DNA from: Tubiluchus corallicola
Taxonomy: Eukaryota; Priapulida; Priapulimorpha; Priapulimorphida; Tubiluchidae
Direction of reading: 5' to 3'
DNA length: 22,626 nt
Assembly (NCBI GenBank): GCA_030141605.1
Contig: JAQGDQ010001878.1
Location: 1 to 22,626 of the forward strand
Below are positions 1 to 10,409 of this stretch, in pieces. A program made the translations under genes and the position numbers. The notes beneath the pieces were generated by a model. That model was not told the DNA's origin. It searched no databases and was given only the letters and a program-made list of their open reading frames with translations. The first letter of the stretch is position 1; each line of letters starts with the position of its first letter.

Positions 1-563
1 TATTGTCCTTTCTGTTTGTTGTCTTTGTCTTTTCTGTTTGATGTCTTTGTCCTTTCTGTTTGTTGTCTTTGTCCTTTCTGTTTGTTGTCTTTGTCTTTTC
101 TGTTTGTTGTCTTTGTCTTTTCTGTTTGATGTCTTTGTCTTTTCTGTTTCATGTCTTGTTATTCTGAGTGATGTTTGTAATTTCTGTTTGTTGTTTTGTC
201 CTTTGTGTTGGTTGTCTTTGTCCTTTCTGTTTGTTGCCTTTGTCTTTTCTGTTTGTTGTCTTTGTCCTTTCTGTTTGATGTCTTTGTCTTTTCTGTTTGA
301 TGTCTTTGTCCTTTCTGTTTGTTGTCTTTGTCTTTTCTGTTTGATGTCTTTGTCCTTTCTGTTTGTTGTCTTTGTCCTTTCTGTTGGTTGCTTTGTCTTT
401 TCTGTTTGTTGTCTTTTCTGTTTGATGTCTTTGTCCTTTCTGTTTGATGTCTTTGTCTTTTCTGTTTGATGTCTTTGTCTTTTCTGTTTGTTGTCTTTGT
501 CTTTTCTGTTTGATGTCTTTGTCTTTTCTGTTTGATGTCTTTGTCTTTTCTGTTTCATGTCTG
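1..563. repeat. 22-bp T-rich minisatellite
   Basis: About 25 head-to-tail copies of a 22-bp unit, roughly GATGTCTTTGTCTTTTCTGT plus TT, run from the window edge to about 563. Copies vary mainly by T/C in the TTTTCT part and by A/T in GATG/GTTG; a few are shortened (around 160-200 and 385-415). Because 22 is not a multiple of 3, the protein period is 22 residues. Both strands stay open for long stretches by chance (38-469 plus, 149-652 minus, the latter a Lys/Gln/Thr-rich string). The array is cut by the window start, so its full length is unknown. I read it as non-coding satellite DNA. Confidence 0.93.
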
Positions 564-2777
564 TTAAACGAGCGATGGTAAATAAATCTTGCTTTTGTCC
601 TTTGTGTAATATATTTGGTGACACGAAAAATATGCAAAAAAGTTTTGATCACATTATAAGAAGAAAATAACGAAATAGCTTGAAAATTACCGTACTTATG
701 TTACCGACGCTCATGTACAAAGATAAAAGTTTAGGTCAGTCACTCAAATTTTCCCAAAGATACAGAAGTCGCAAAAAATAATAAATGCCGGAAAATATTA
801 TCTCACTATTAATAAGACTTCCAGCAAGGGTTCTATGTGCCCACCATTTTCACTGCACAATAGACGATAAGACAAATTCCAAAAAAAACTAAGTTCAAGT
901 TTTCTCTTCGCAACAAATCCCTATGAGTGCTTTATGGTCCGTGGTGAATTCACGATGCATTTCTTTATTATTGTGCTGCCACCTATTGACTGCTTTACAC
1001 GTGAACGTGGCCGTTTTTTAATGGACGATTAGCTGACATTGTTCCTGTATTTATTTTTTAACATGCAAAAGCTTAAAAATCACTTAAGCTATAAACTTGT
1101 AAGTTTCACAGACGAAAGCTAATATGTTATAACACTACACTGCTAAATTTCAACTTTGTGGGGCACTTGCATCTAATATTACTGCAGTTTGAACTTCATG
1201 GCATTTTCTCTGTCCCCACCACATAGAGCATGTTTTTCGGGAAAATGTGATGACAGTTTCTACGAAATGACGCTACGTCTAAATACACATTTATTTACCC
1301 AACAAAATTCTACATCCGACAACAAATTTGACATCTAAGAAAGCTGTAATCAGTGAAATCAACCGTTACATAAAGTCATAAATGAACACGACAAAGAGCT
1401 ATGTGTTTCAAATACAATTTATTAATGTGTTTTACAGTTAAAAACTGTGTGAATTTGTGCACCTACACAGAGTCTACAAAACGTGCTACATCTAAAGCCT
1501 GTAAGAACCTCAAAACTAAGAAAACAGCCTAGAAAGATACAATAAAAAACAAATTCGTGAGAAAACAGCCTTCTCTACTTTCCTTAATAAAGCGATACAT
1601 GTGGCCTAACGAATCACTAAATTTCTATATAATATTCTAGTTGAAAACTATTCTGATTAGTGAGACAAGTATACATGTAGAATAGCCGGCATTGTAATCA
1701 ATAACAGTACGAATTACTAGTGTGAACAGAGCGGCAAGAAATAGCAAATTTATCACGTATGAACAAGGTCTACGACACTAAATACCAAAGCTAATGTTAC
1801 ACTATCTGGTAGAACAGGGAATGGCGAAGTGATGAGATACAGACATTGATGAAATAATGTAAAAGCGCGTTCACATCACTAAATTTCTGGTTCACACCAG
1901 TAAACCTAACATTTTACGATATAGGTATACAGAAACGGAATGACCAATGATGGCAAAATAGTTGTTTAGTTCATCCATCGCTTATCTACGAGCTCATTGA
2001 AGCTAATATACTGATAATGTTTATGGCACGTGTTTAATGTTCAGCTATTATTGATGCAGATCAAATCAATGCCAGCTAACGACTGCCAGATGAACCGGAC
2101 ATGTGATTCGTCAACTAAACTCATGATATACATGCCTCTATTCAGTTATCTAGTTAGTTACATTGTGGTGACAGGTAAAGCGGATAATCGCATTGCCATT
2201 GCCGCTACTGAAAACACTTGTGGGCTCGCTACAGTTACTGATTCATGTAATAACGTAAGAAATACAATGCATATTAGCTGCAGCAGATAAACAAACTGCT
2301 TTTGCAAATGTACCAAACATTCTAGTACACAAAATAACACATACAATTCTGTACACTTCCAGCAAAGAACAATAAGAAGTCAATATAAATTAAATGCAAA
2401 CATAACAACCAATAGGCCTTCAATAATTAAAATTCACACTACAGCAAACACACACAAAATTGCATACAAACGATGCATTGCATTCAACACACAGCTCACA
2501 AACATTGTGTCACTTTTATTATTTACAACATTATAGGCCTAAAATCTTATCATATAAAGTCGTTGCATGGTGCATGCGCATTACATGAGCAAAAATGCAT
2601 AATTCGATAACTAAAGGTCAGTTTACACTGTGAGTATTTTTTGCAGACCATTTAATAAATACATATGTTCAGCTGGAATGTCCTAATGACTTTGTTAGTA
2701 GTGTGCCGATTGAGCCTTACCAAGATATTTATATGGAACAGAGCCAATTGTTTACTTGAGATAATGCCAAAATCTTT
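564..2777. other. AT-rich intergenic DNA, no gene seen
   Basis: No open frame longer than about 86 codons, no splice-bounded exon with recognisable protein similarity and no RNA gene was found here. The ORFs at 2030-2290 and 2158-2346 overlap on opposite strands and have no family resemblance. The stretch is uniformly AT-rich with many stops in all frames. It may be intergenic, or part of the 3' flank of the minus-strand JARID2 gene. Several TTTATT words (AATAAA on the minus strand, for example near 2515, 1418 and 1290) occur but cannot be ranked from sequence alone. Confidence 0.6.
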
Positions 2778-2941
2778 AGCTGGAACAGTGCTAAGTTGTC
2801 CAGTTGGAACAGTGCTAAGTTTTCCAGTTGGAACAGTGCTAAGTTGTTCAGTTGTGACATTGCCAAGTTGTTCATTTGGAACATTGCTTAGTTGTTTATT
2901 TCTCAATCGTTACATTGTTCAGTTGGAACAGTGCCAAGTTA
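2778..2941. repeat. 24-bp degenerate minisatellite
   Basis: Six to seven tandem copies of a 24-bp unit containing AGTTGGAACAGTGCTAAGTT. The first three copies are nearly identical; copies four to six diverge (GTGACATTGCCAAG, ATTTGGAACATTGC and a badly decayed one), and the last (GTTGGAACAGTGCCAAGTT) is close to consensus again. Weak relatives lie just upstream (2668-2770, for example TGGAACAGAGCCAATTGT), so the array was probably longer. The 24-bp length keeps frame, which explains the overlapping ORFs at 2665-2982 (plus) and 2652-2906 (minus) with their 8-residue repeats. I do not regard either ORF as a gene. Confidence 0.88.
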
Positions 2942-5383
2942 AAGTTAAGTTGGTAAGCACACAAAAGTCACATTCAAGCTAAAAATTTGGGCTTCACGCT
3001 AAAAACAATTTTTAAAACAACCTAAAACTGGTTATAAGCATGCTAACTGTCTATATGATAAATTATATTCAATGTAATGAACTCTCCCAAGCTACTGTTA
3101 CAATTAAAGCAAACTTCACACAGAACTGGCTTCACATTGGAATGAGTAATGTGAAAAATGTGAAGATGATTTTTCAAACCCAATGCAGCTTTTTTGAGAG
3201 TACATGCTTATTTCTATAGTTCTTCATAGTTTGGAATACTAATACACAGAAAACATATGGGTCAGCTCAGACCATATTTGTTAAGATGCTAACAGCAAAC
3301 ACATGGAGAATTTGTACAATAAAATGCAATTATAAAACTGATTTCGCAGTACTGTTGCACTAGCTAGGCCTACAATATATAATATATGTACATAGACACA
3401 AACAATTAGGTCTGACGATACAAATTGCTATACATGCACATTTTCTTCTAAACTGCATTAAAACTTTATAACATTAACCAACTAAAAGAGCTGCCACCTA
3501 TTGCTAAAATACAAAAACAACAAAATGTTTTTAGTGCACGAAAAAAGCAAAATTGGGTTCTGCGTCTTTCGTTTTTTGCAATGCAAATAACAGTTGTAAT
3601 TTGTAGAATGACATTACATGTCTAAACAGACATTCCTAGACGTAAACTACTCTATGCGAAAAATGCATCTCCGCACTGCCTTATGAGACACCAAGGTTAA
3701 GCGAAGGGTAAAATAATAACAGATATGAATTTAAGATATGGCACTATTTACACTAACAGCTCATTCGTAATCACAATTATGTACCGTTTGCATACAATAC
3801 GCGGTTGAATTTTGAAAATAACTGTACAATTTGTACTTTGCAAACATTAATGCACAAATTTAAACTCCTTTCACATATTAATAATGATGTTCGATTAACC
3901 TTTTACCCGCAGGTCGACAAGCATTATAAAATGTAGTTCACAAGTGCATCTTTTCCACAAGTATATTCTATAATGTCGTGAACAGAGTAAAAAACTTGTA
4001 TGTGTGAATGTAGCTTTACGTTACGCACAGACGCCAAATATCAAACGATAGTCAAGATAAGAAACGATAGTTTCATCATCAAACTGCACACTAACTAACG
4101 GTAACTAATAGCACTAGCTCACTCAGGCGAATTAAGAAATTTCTCCATGTCATGGTCGAAAAAAATCAATATTCTAATCATCTACAAAAAAAACTACAAT
4201 ACATTTTGGCATATACTACTTATAATTTCCACTCAGTGACTAACACCGTGGCTTTATTAAGAAAATTTTTTTGATTATGCTAAATGACTAACAAAGTTTA
4301 AAATCAAAACTGAAGGTTTTGAAAAAAATCTACCAGAGATTTTTTGTTGGCATTACTGATAGCGCAGTTTAACATCAGTTGATACCTGGTAAGTTATTAA
4401 AACTAAATTATGTATATCACATTTTCATTTGCAGTGGAATACTTGGGGGCCCCCATTTACTTTTAACTTTGTGCACAACTATGTACATGATCATTCACAC
4501 AGTGAAATTCTAGAAGGGACATTCTAATCTAATTTCTGAATTCATCAAAGAACTGTATCCGAAAAGCTCAACAATGGTCAACATTTATACAAGGTAAAGA
4601 CATAGCTAAATACGGCAGCTAATTCTAAAAATGCATTTCTATTCATAGAGACAGCGAACCTTCTGGGTTTCTTCCTGTTTTCATTGGCTACTTCCGAACA
4701 AAACTAGTACGGTGTCAGGAGAACCAACCGAGACTTCGGGCTAAACAACCATTTTTATGATTATAGCGCTAATATATAATAGTGTTAATCACGTATTAAC
4801 ACAACATCTTCAATTAAAGGTTTCTAGCAAAGAACTAAATGAACCAAAGTAGCAATCACATTTCAGTACTAATGCACAGGTACATGGAAAGATATGGTAA
4901 AGGAAGAAAGAATTTGCGAAACCATGTAGCATCGTTACGTTGATCTCACCGAGGATGCAATTGCACAATGGCGCGCGGGAGAACCTCACACCAAGTGATG
5001 AGAAAAGTGCACTAGCTAAAGCTGCAGATTATTGATTTTTATCACAACATTAAAGAAGAGGTAATTTTGTTACAAATGTGCTGGGTGGGCACTCATGTGC
5101 CATCAACATCAATTATTGAAAATAAATGCATAAAAATGGTAGTGTTCAGTTTTTTTGAACTAAAATAAATAAGTAATTATCAATGGGCCGCAAATGTGCC
5201 TATGTTATTAGGGGCAGTGATATTAGATATGACACTGATTAAAAACATAACTTTGACAATATCAAAAACTTCTTGACTGCATACTTTCATTCGTATTTCT
5301 ATGCACTCCTACATCGTCTCTGCTCACAGAGGATGCCCTTGTGTCGTTCTTTAGAAAATCACAGAAGACGGACTTGTCATCTT
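2942..5383 (-). other. Gene-free AT-rich stretch; probably JARID2 3' UTR and flank
   Basis: No supported coding region lies here. It begins directly downstream of the JARID2 stop codon (minus strand), so the part nearest 5383 should be the 3' UTR. Reading down the minus strand, the first canonical AATAAA is at 4253-4258, which would give a 3' UTR of about 1.1 kb; TATAAA-type variants occur earlier (near 4585). The sequence is AT-rich with many A- and T-runs and shows no repeats of note. Where the transcript ends is an inference. Confidence 0.5.
4253..4258 (-). terminator. Candidate poly(A) signal for JARID2
   Basis: TTTATT on the plus strand reads AATAAA on the minus strand. It is the first canonical hexamer I find downstream of the JARID2 stop codon at 5384, about 1.1 kb away. 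No clear GT-rich downstream element can be judged, and variant hexamers closer to the stop could be used instead, so this is a candidate only. Confidence 0.3.
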
Positions 5384-8300
5384 TCAAGAAGCTGCAAAAG
5401 TTGCTCTTGTGTCTACGGGCGATGTACAAGTGGACCTTTTTCGTGGCGACTTTTTTTTGAGTTCAATTCTCTGTTTTAACCTTTCGATAATGTCGGCCAA
5501 TTCGACGGCGTCGTATCGATGAAAGAGACGACATGATTTGAGATTCTTCCTCTTGCTGATGTACGGAACTGCATGTTCCAGACACAGGTAATTCTGCTCC
5601 TGTTCATTTAACACAAGCGACACGTATGGGATGCATCGGCATATGTTGCAGTGATGTTGCTCTTCTTCCAGTGCCAACTTGCGACTGCTTTTGGATTGCT
5701 TGCCCTCCGAATTCACATCTCCGGGTAGACTAAGACGTTCCGAACCTTTTAGTCCAAGTGCGAATAGCTGTCTTCTGTAGTTAATCTCGTTTTCGTACAT
5801 CTCCGACAAGATGGGATGCACGTATTCGAGAGCTTCGAGAGACGTGCGGGAATCGAGGGCAAGTTGAAGGACTAGCTGCTGAAAGGACATGCTGGGAGCT
5901 CGACACTTCTGCTGCAGCTGCTTGATGGCAGCGTGACCGCAAGGTAACCAATCAGCACGAGCGAAACAAACTTTTTCCGCGACAGAATAGCCACAGCACA
6001 CAGATGCCGAGTACGAATGTGGAAATGTAACAACAAACTGTCCAGGTTCAGCAACAGCTCTGCAAACAGAGACACGATTTGACGTAAGCACACTCGGTGG
6101 AACCATGCACGTATCAAACACTGCATCAACACCTTGGTGTTCCTCCAGAAATGTTTTGTGCATAAGCTCTTCAAATGTTTTACAATGGGTCTGTGGTATA
6201 GTGTAAAAGATCCTTTTTGACCCGGTATGTATATACTGAACAGAAGAAAGCAATAGCTGATCCCGCGACCAGCAGCGAGTGGAGAACAGCATGCCAACGT
6301 CCACGTGCGGAACTGTAATTCCCGGAACAGCGATTGGTCGCAATACGGATGCATGACTATGACCTAGTACGTTAAGATTCCAGCCATGACGAGAGAATGG
6401 CGAGTCTTTGCCTGAAGGAAATGCAGATCCCAAAGCAGAACCAGACTGGACCACTACATGCTGCGAGCTTTCACGAAGAATTTTCCAGTAATCTGCTTCT
6501 ATTTCACTCACTGACACTTCTTTTTCTTTCTTGTAGTACATGTTCATAGTGTTTCTCGCTATGCGAAAGAAAGAGTGAAGCGTCATGCCGCTGCCGCGGA
6601 TGAAAGGCCGTAAATCGTTTGCATTTTTATTCTTTTCTTGTTCACTTTTGACCTTTTTTTCCAATGCACCCTTATCCCCTGTAGACAGGGCATCATATGA
6701 CACGAGATACTTGCAATAAGCATCGTACAGCTTTGGGACTTTGTCGTGACAGAACTTCGTGATACCGAGAAAGTCTGATATCTTGACCCACTTCTTTTTC
6801 TGAATGACGTCTTGCATGCCGCCGCACCGTCGCACAGCATCGTAGAACTTTGGCAGGTCGAGCTCAATACCACCAACCAAAGGCTGCGCAAACGTAACTC
6901 CTTCGCTCTCGACTTGACACTTGATACACTCTAATTTCAAATCGCTGGGCCCAAATCGCCTGTACATTCTCTGAAGGTATTGTATCTGAGTAGATATTCT
7001 CATGTCATCGCTGACTTTGCATTCCGGCTTCCAGTCGTCGGGCGGGACTATGACGCACATGCCGTACGGTTCGGCAAGACTACGTATACTCTCAATGTAA
7101 GCCAGCGGATCTTTGAAATCATCGTTGGTCGGACGAAACGTGGGGGCTTTGATGAGTTTGCCCACGTTAACTGCAGGAATTGACTCTTTCGATCTTCTTT
7201 GTGGTGCATCCAAACTGTCTTTGGTAGTGTTTAGTTTTCTAAGTGAGCCCGGGCCTGGTGGTCGACCCCTGCCACGTTTAGCTGTGGGAGATTCTGGAGT
7301 AGAAGAGTTGGCGCAAGTTGTTTTGGAAGCTGATGCAGAGGGCAAATCACCTTCAGTTTTAACTTTCAAAACTTGTGCGTTGAGTGCAGTGGCATTTCCG
7401 ACAGACTGCTCTGGCTGTAGTGTCAGTTCTGACTTTACAGAAATTGTTGCAGAGGCGGGTATGAATACTGTAGGAACAACCTTATTATTGTCAGTCTTTG
7501 GGTCGCCTTTTTTGGTTAGTGGTGGTTTCTTGAGTTCACTGTTTGCAATGGCAGGCTCATTCCTGAGTCGCTTCGCGGGTTTAACAGTGTCACAGTATTT
7601 TTTGGCATAGTTGTGAAAGCTGTCCTGAAATGATTTGAATCCTCCATTCAGTTTCTCCCATCCTCGCTTACGCAAAGACTGCGAGCTGGAAATGGATTTT
7701 AACTGACGCAGTTCGTCCACTTTCCTAAGCGAAAATGGAGCAGTTGGCTCCGAGTTAGCTTTGGTAGGAAGTGTGGTAACAGTTGAATTGGTTTCTGGCT
7801 TTGGCATATTGATTTTGTCAGATGTCGGAGTCGATTGCAAATCTGACTTGGGCAACTTTGCTTGCATTTGAATCATCAGAGCTTCTTCGGCACGACCTTC
7901 TTTTGGTTGTGCTTTATTAGTGGAGTTGCCATTTGTTTGCGTCGCAACAGAACACTTCACAGACTTTCTCTTTCTCTCGGTCGCCACATTCACATTAGCC
8001 TTCCCACTTTGCATATGTAACATAACATTGATGGCTTCTTTCGTGGCGTCAAGGTCAAGCTTGTGCTTCAGGCAGTTTTCTTTCAATTTGGTGTCCTCGG
8101 CATCGGAGATATAATACATCGTAGACAGATCTTGTTTAATACCATTTCTGTGTTTCACGTACGGTACTGGAGATTCACGACTCATGCCCGGTGGATCAGC
8201 CCGCATACGAGGAGAGTGCACAGAACTCGACGAACTTACACACTGGGACTGAATCTCCAGACGTGGACTGGAACGAGTCTTAGATCTAGTTTTCAACCTT

Positions 8301-9478
8301 CGTCTTTTTGGAGACGGTGGTAGGAAGTCCTCTGCAAATTTTCGTGGGGAACGGTCAGCGGAACTGCTGACCGTTGCATCGTTTGAATTCTGCCTACTCT
8401 GGTCTAGCTGTCGCCTGTGTCGCGTCTTAACTGCTCTCTCTTCTAGCATAACTGATATCGGAGCTGCTAGAGGTGCGGCTGCCCATTTTAATAAGCAGTT
8501 CTTGTGAGGCGAACTTGACAAATCCAGGCCAAGACGTCTGGTCATGCTACGGGTTTTTATGAATTTGCACCGTTTTACTGGCATCATTTGCTTCGATTCG
8601 GTCGGTTTCTTTACTATTTGTTGTCGAATCTCAGATGACGTACTCGGCCTTGCCTGACGCGATGGCAACACTTTTAAGGGATGATTCTGTCGTCTTAGTG
8701 GTGGTCGTCCTCGTGTGGGACATTTTACATCATCACTAGATGCCAATGCTTTAGTAGAAGAAGATGCTAGCAACATCATTCGACTGCGAGTTATGCGACC
8801 TTCCACTTTTCTGCTCACAGCTGCGATGGACGCCGGACGAATAATTTTTTCGCAAGGTTTTGACTTGACGGGTGTGATAACTTTTTCAATCTTTCTGCTG
8901 GCTCGATTAATGATTTTATTGACAATTTTCCTAGCTTGCTTACTCTTGCTGTTTGCTTTAAGTTTATCGGGTTTGACGTTCAGCGATCCTGGAGGACGAC
9001 CCGGCTTCCGTTTACTTTTCTCGGCATCCTGACGAATTATGAGCCTCTTCACTGTCACTGTCGGTTTACCCGCCGCTCCGTTCTGCCGCGGAACTGGCCA
9101 CAATTTACTGAGGTCCACGCCGATGTGTTCCGAGAAGCTCGACTGACGTTCCAATTTCGATTGCAACGGTGCCACTCCAAGATCGTCGCACAAGTTCTTC
9201 ACTTCCGCAGAGTTGGTCGATTTCGTCTTAGCGTCTTCGGCGAATGACGTACAACTGACGTAGTTAAACCTTTCCAGCTCCGGCGGAATGTCAGAGGTCC
9301 CACGTAGACACAGGAATGTCAGGAAATCTTCAGTAGATGGCCTGTACTTACAACGTCCGGACGGTGTTGCTGTTTTTGATCGACATTTAGACGGAGTTGT
9401 CGTAGGCGTGGTAGCTGGACTGCTGCGACCACTACTGCTTGGACCCATACCCTGTGCAAATTTCCTCTGTGCGTGAAC
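5384..9478 (-). CDS. JARID2: JARID2 (Jumonji) terminal coding exon: JmjN, ARID, JmjC, C5HC2 zinc finger
   Basis: Protein Jumonji, a DNA- and nucleosome-binding cofactor of PRC2 that helps recruit and stimulate H3K27 methylation in the nucleus. The frame is open from an acceptor (TTTATTTAG, AG at 9480-9479) to TGA at 5386-5384, about 1,364 codons; ATG 9448 is internal. Residue numbers use the 1,460-residue spliced model. VHAQRKFAQG opens the exon (97-106), then TEDFLTFLCLRG (145-156), a basic Ser/Lys-rich linker with three AT-hook-like GRPP motifs (near 255, 354 and 833), JmjN (about 872-915), ARID (about 922-1025), JmjC (about 1124-1275) and a zinc finger (C1373, C1376, C1395, H1398). The iron-binding residues of JmjC are replaced: CWSRDQ gives Ser1167 and Asp1169, and FPHSYS gives Ser1253, as in vertebrate JARID2, so no demethylase activity is expected. 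The tail ends ...FAAS, like the ...LSAS end of vertebrate JARID2. Orthology is very secure; intron loss in this exon is striking. Confidence 0.96.
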   Translation of the reverse strand, partial: VHAQRKFAQGMGPSSSGRSSPATTPTTTPSKCRSKTATPSGRCKYRPSTEDFLTFLCLRGTSDIPPELERFNYVSCTSFAEDAKTKSTNSAEVKNLCDDLGVAPLQSKLERQSSFSEHIGVDLSKLWPVPRQNGAAGKPTVTVKRLIIRQDAEKSKRKPGRPPGSLNVKPDKLKANSKSKQARKIVNKIINRASRKIEKVITPVKSKPCEKIIRPASIAAVSRKVEGRITRSRMMLLASSSTKALASSDDVKCPTRGRPPLRRQNHPLKVLPSRQARPSTSSEIRQQIVKKPTESKQMMPVKRCKFIKTRSMTRRLGLDLSSSPHKNCLLKWAAAPLAAPISVMLEERAVKTRHRRQLDQSRQNSNDATVSSSADRSPRKFAEDFLPPSPKRRRLKTRSKTRSSPRLEIQSQCVSSSSSVHSPRMRADPPGMSRESPVPYVKHRNGIKQDLSTMYYISDAEDTKLKENCLKHKLDLDATKEAINVMLHMQSGKANVNVATERKRKSVKCSVATQTNGNSTNKAQPKEGRAEEALMIQMQAKLPKSDLQSTPTSDKINMPKPETNSTVTTLPTKANSEPTAPFSLRKVDELRQLKSISSSQSLRKRGWEKLNGGFKSFQDSFHNYAKKYCDTVKPAKRLRNEPAIANSELKKPPLTKKGDPKTDNNKVVPTVFIPASATISVKSELTLQPEQSVGNATALNAQVLKVKTEGDLPSASASKTTCANSSTPESPTAKRGRGRPPGPGSLRKLNTTKDSLDAPQRRSKESIPAVNVGKLIKAPTFRPTNDDFKDPLAYIESIRSLAEPYGMCVIVPPDDWKPECKVSDDMRISTQIQYLQRMYRRFGPSDLKLECIKCQVESEGVTFAQPLVGGIELDLPKFYDAVRRCGGMQDVIQKKKWVKISDFLGITKFCHDKVPKLYDAYCKYLVSYDALSTGDKGALEKKVKSEQEKNKNANDLRPFIRGSGMTLHSFFRIARNTMNMYYKKEKEVSVSEIEADYWKILRESSQHVVVQSGSALGSAFPSGKDSPFSRHGWNLNVLGHSHASVLRPIAVPGITVPHVDVGMLFSTRCWSRDQLLLSSVQYIHTGSKRIFYTIPQTHCKTFEELMHKTFLEEHQGVDAVFDTCMVPPSVLTSNRVSVCRAVAEPGQFVVTFPHSYSASVCCGYSVAEKVCFARADWLPCGHAAIKQLQQKCRAPSMSFQQLVLQLALDSRTSLEALEYVHPILSEMYENEINYRRQLFALGLKGSERLSLPGDVNSEGKQSKSSRKLALEEEQHHCNICRCIPYVSLVLNEQEQNYLCLEHAVPYISKRKNLKSCRLFHRYDAVELADIIERLKQRIELKKKSPRKRSTCTSPVDTRATFAAS

Positions 9479-9917
9479 CTAAATAAAATGTAAATAAAAT
9501 TTGCAAAGCTCTATTAGCTTACCGCAAACTCACGGAACAACGATAAAGTCTAAGGTGATGAGAAAGCGGCATCTTGCCAAACCAATCGAAATTGATACCT
9601 GCTATTTCGTTTTTAACTAATTTTGGATGTGATAATGTTCTCTGTATTGTTTATAACAATAATACGTTATTATTGCACCACCTAAAAGCTATTTAAGCAG
9701 GTTTAATTTCGTTAAATTGTCATGATATTAACTTCGGAAAGGTCATAGAACTTAAGATATGCTCTGTAGGGTGATTAGAAGGAAAAAATGTCTTCTAATA
9801 CACACGTTAATTTACAAATGAAATATATAACACTTCTCACTAAGAAAGCTAAATTTTACTTGAATGTAAAACTTTTGATTATGATTTGCAGCATTATCGT
9901 GTATATAGTGCAAAATA

Positions 9918-10279
9918 CATTCGCATCTCGGTTTGCCGGACCTCGCTTTTACGGATAAAGGGAAAAATCGGACAAAATCCGGACCTGCATACTGAGGACA
10001 CAGTCTATTATTTCGCAAGCTGACCACTAGCTGGCAGGTCACTTTGTTAACATCGTTACGTCAGTGTAACCAAGCAGCGTGTAATGACACACGTATAGCT
10101 TGTATGTCAGGAGTAGCCCGTACTAGACGTACTAGACGTACTAGGAGATTGATTCTTCATTACTGTGAGTTTAATACATGGCGCCTACTGTGTTAGCTTA
10201 TTATCGGTAAATACAGACAATCGGCAAATTCAGACCGATTAATTCCCGCTCTTTTGTCCAGCAAACCGAGATATGAGTG
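9918..10279. mobile_element. Possible pogo/Tc1-like MITE
   Basis: CATTCGCATCTCGGTTTGCC at the left end and the reverse complement of the right end (CACTCATATCTCGGTTTGCT) match at 16 of 20 positions, giving terminal inverted repeats around 362 bp of non-coding DNA. The CTCGGTTTGCCGGAC style of terminus resembles pogo/Tigger-type ends from memory. TA precedes the left end but not the right, so the expected TA duplication is not intact. It could be an old decayed copy or a chance match, although 16 of 20 with the same GGAC/GGACA extension makes chance less likely. Confidence 0.45.
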
Positions 10280-10307
10280 CACATCATATTCGAAACTATG
10301 ATTTTTA

Positions 10308-10409
10308 ATAAATGTATTAAGAAAGTATTAATTTATTTCCCATAAATGTATTAAGAAAGTATTAATTTATTTCCCATAAATGTATTAAGAAAGTATTAAT
10401 TTATTTCCC
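10308..10409. repeat. 34-bp perfect tandem triplication
   Basis: Three identical 34-bp units (10308-10341, 10342-10375, 10376-10409), each starting ATAAATGTATTAAGAAAGTA and ending TTTATTTCCC. They lie in JARID2 intron 2. No difference between copies is visible, so the duplication is recent or kept identical. No coding or known regulatory role can be assigned. Confidence 0.93.

Noticed and set aside
1-563. Repeat array considered as a CRISPR
   Set aside because: Units are directly adjacent with no unique spacers; this is a eukaryotic minisatellite.
149-652. 167-residue Lys/Gln/Thr-rich minus-strand ORF
   Set aside because: Almost entirely the 22-bp minisatellite read through; the opposite strand is open as well, and the flanking residues resemble no family.
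2665-2982. 105-codon plus-strand ORF with 8-residue repeats
   Set aside because: Explained by the 24-bp minisatellite; no start context or family support.
5384-9448. JARID2 as a complete intronless retrogene starting at ATG 9448
   Set aside because: The frame runs upstream of that ATG to a splice acceptor with conserved RKFAQ, and matching N-terminal exons exist 1.6 and 4.6 kb upstream.
5872-9476. Many ORFs of 60-165 codons on both strands within the JARID2 exon
   Set aside because: Shadows of the JARID2 frame, which has domain matches throughout.
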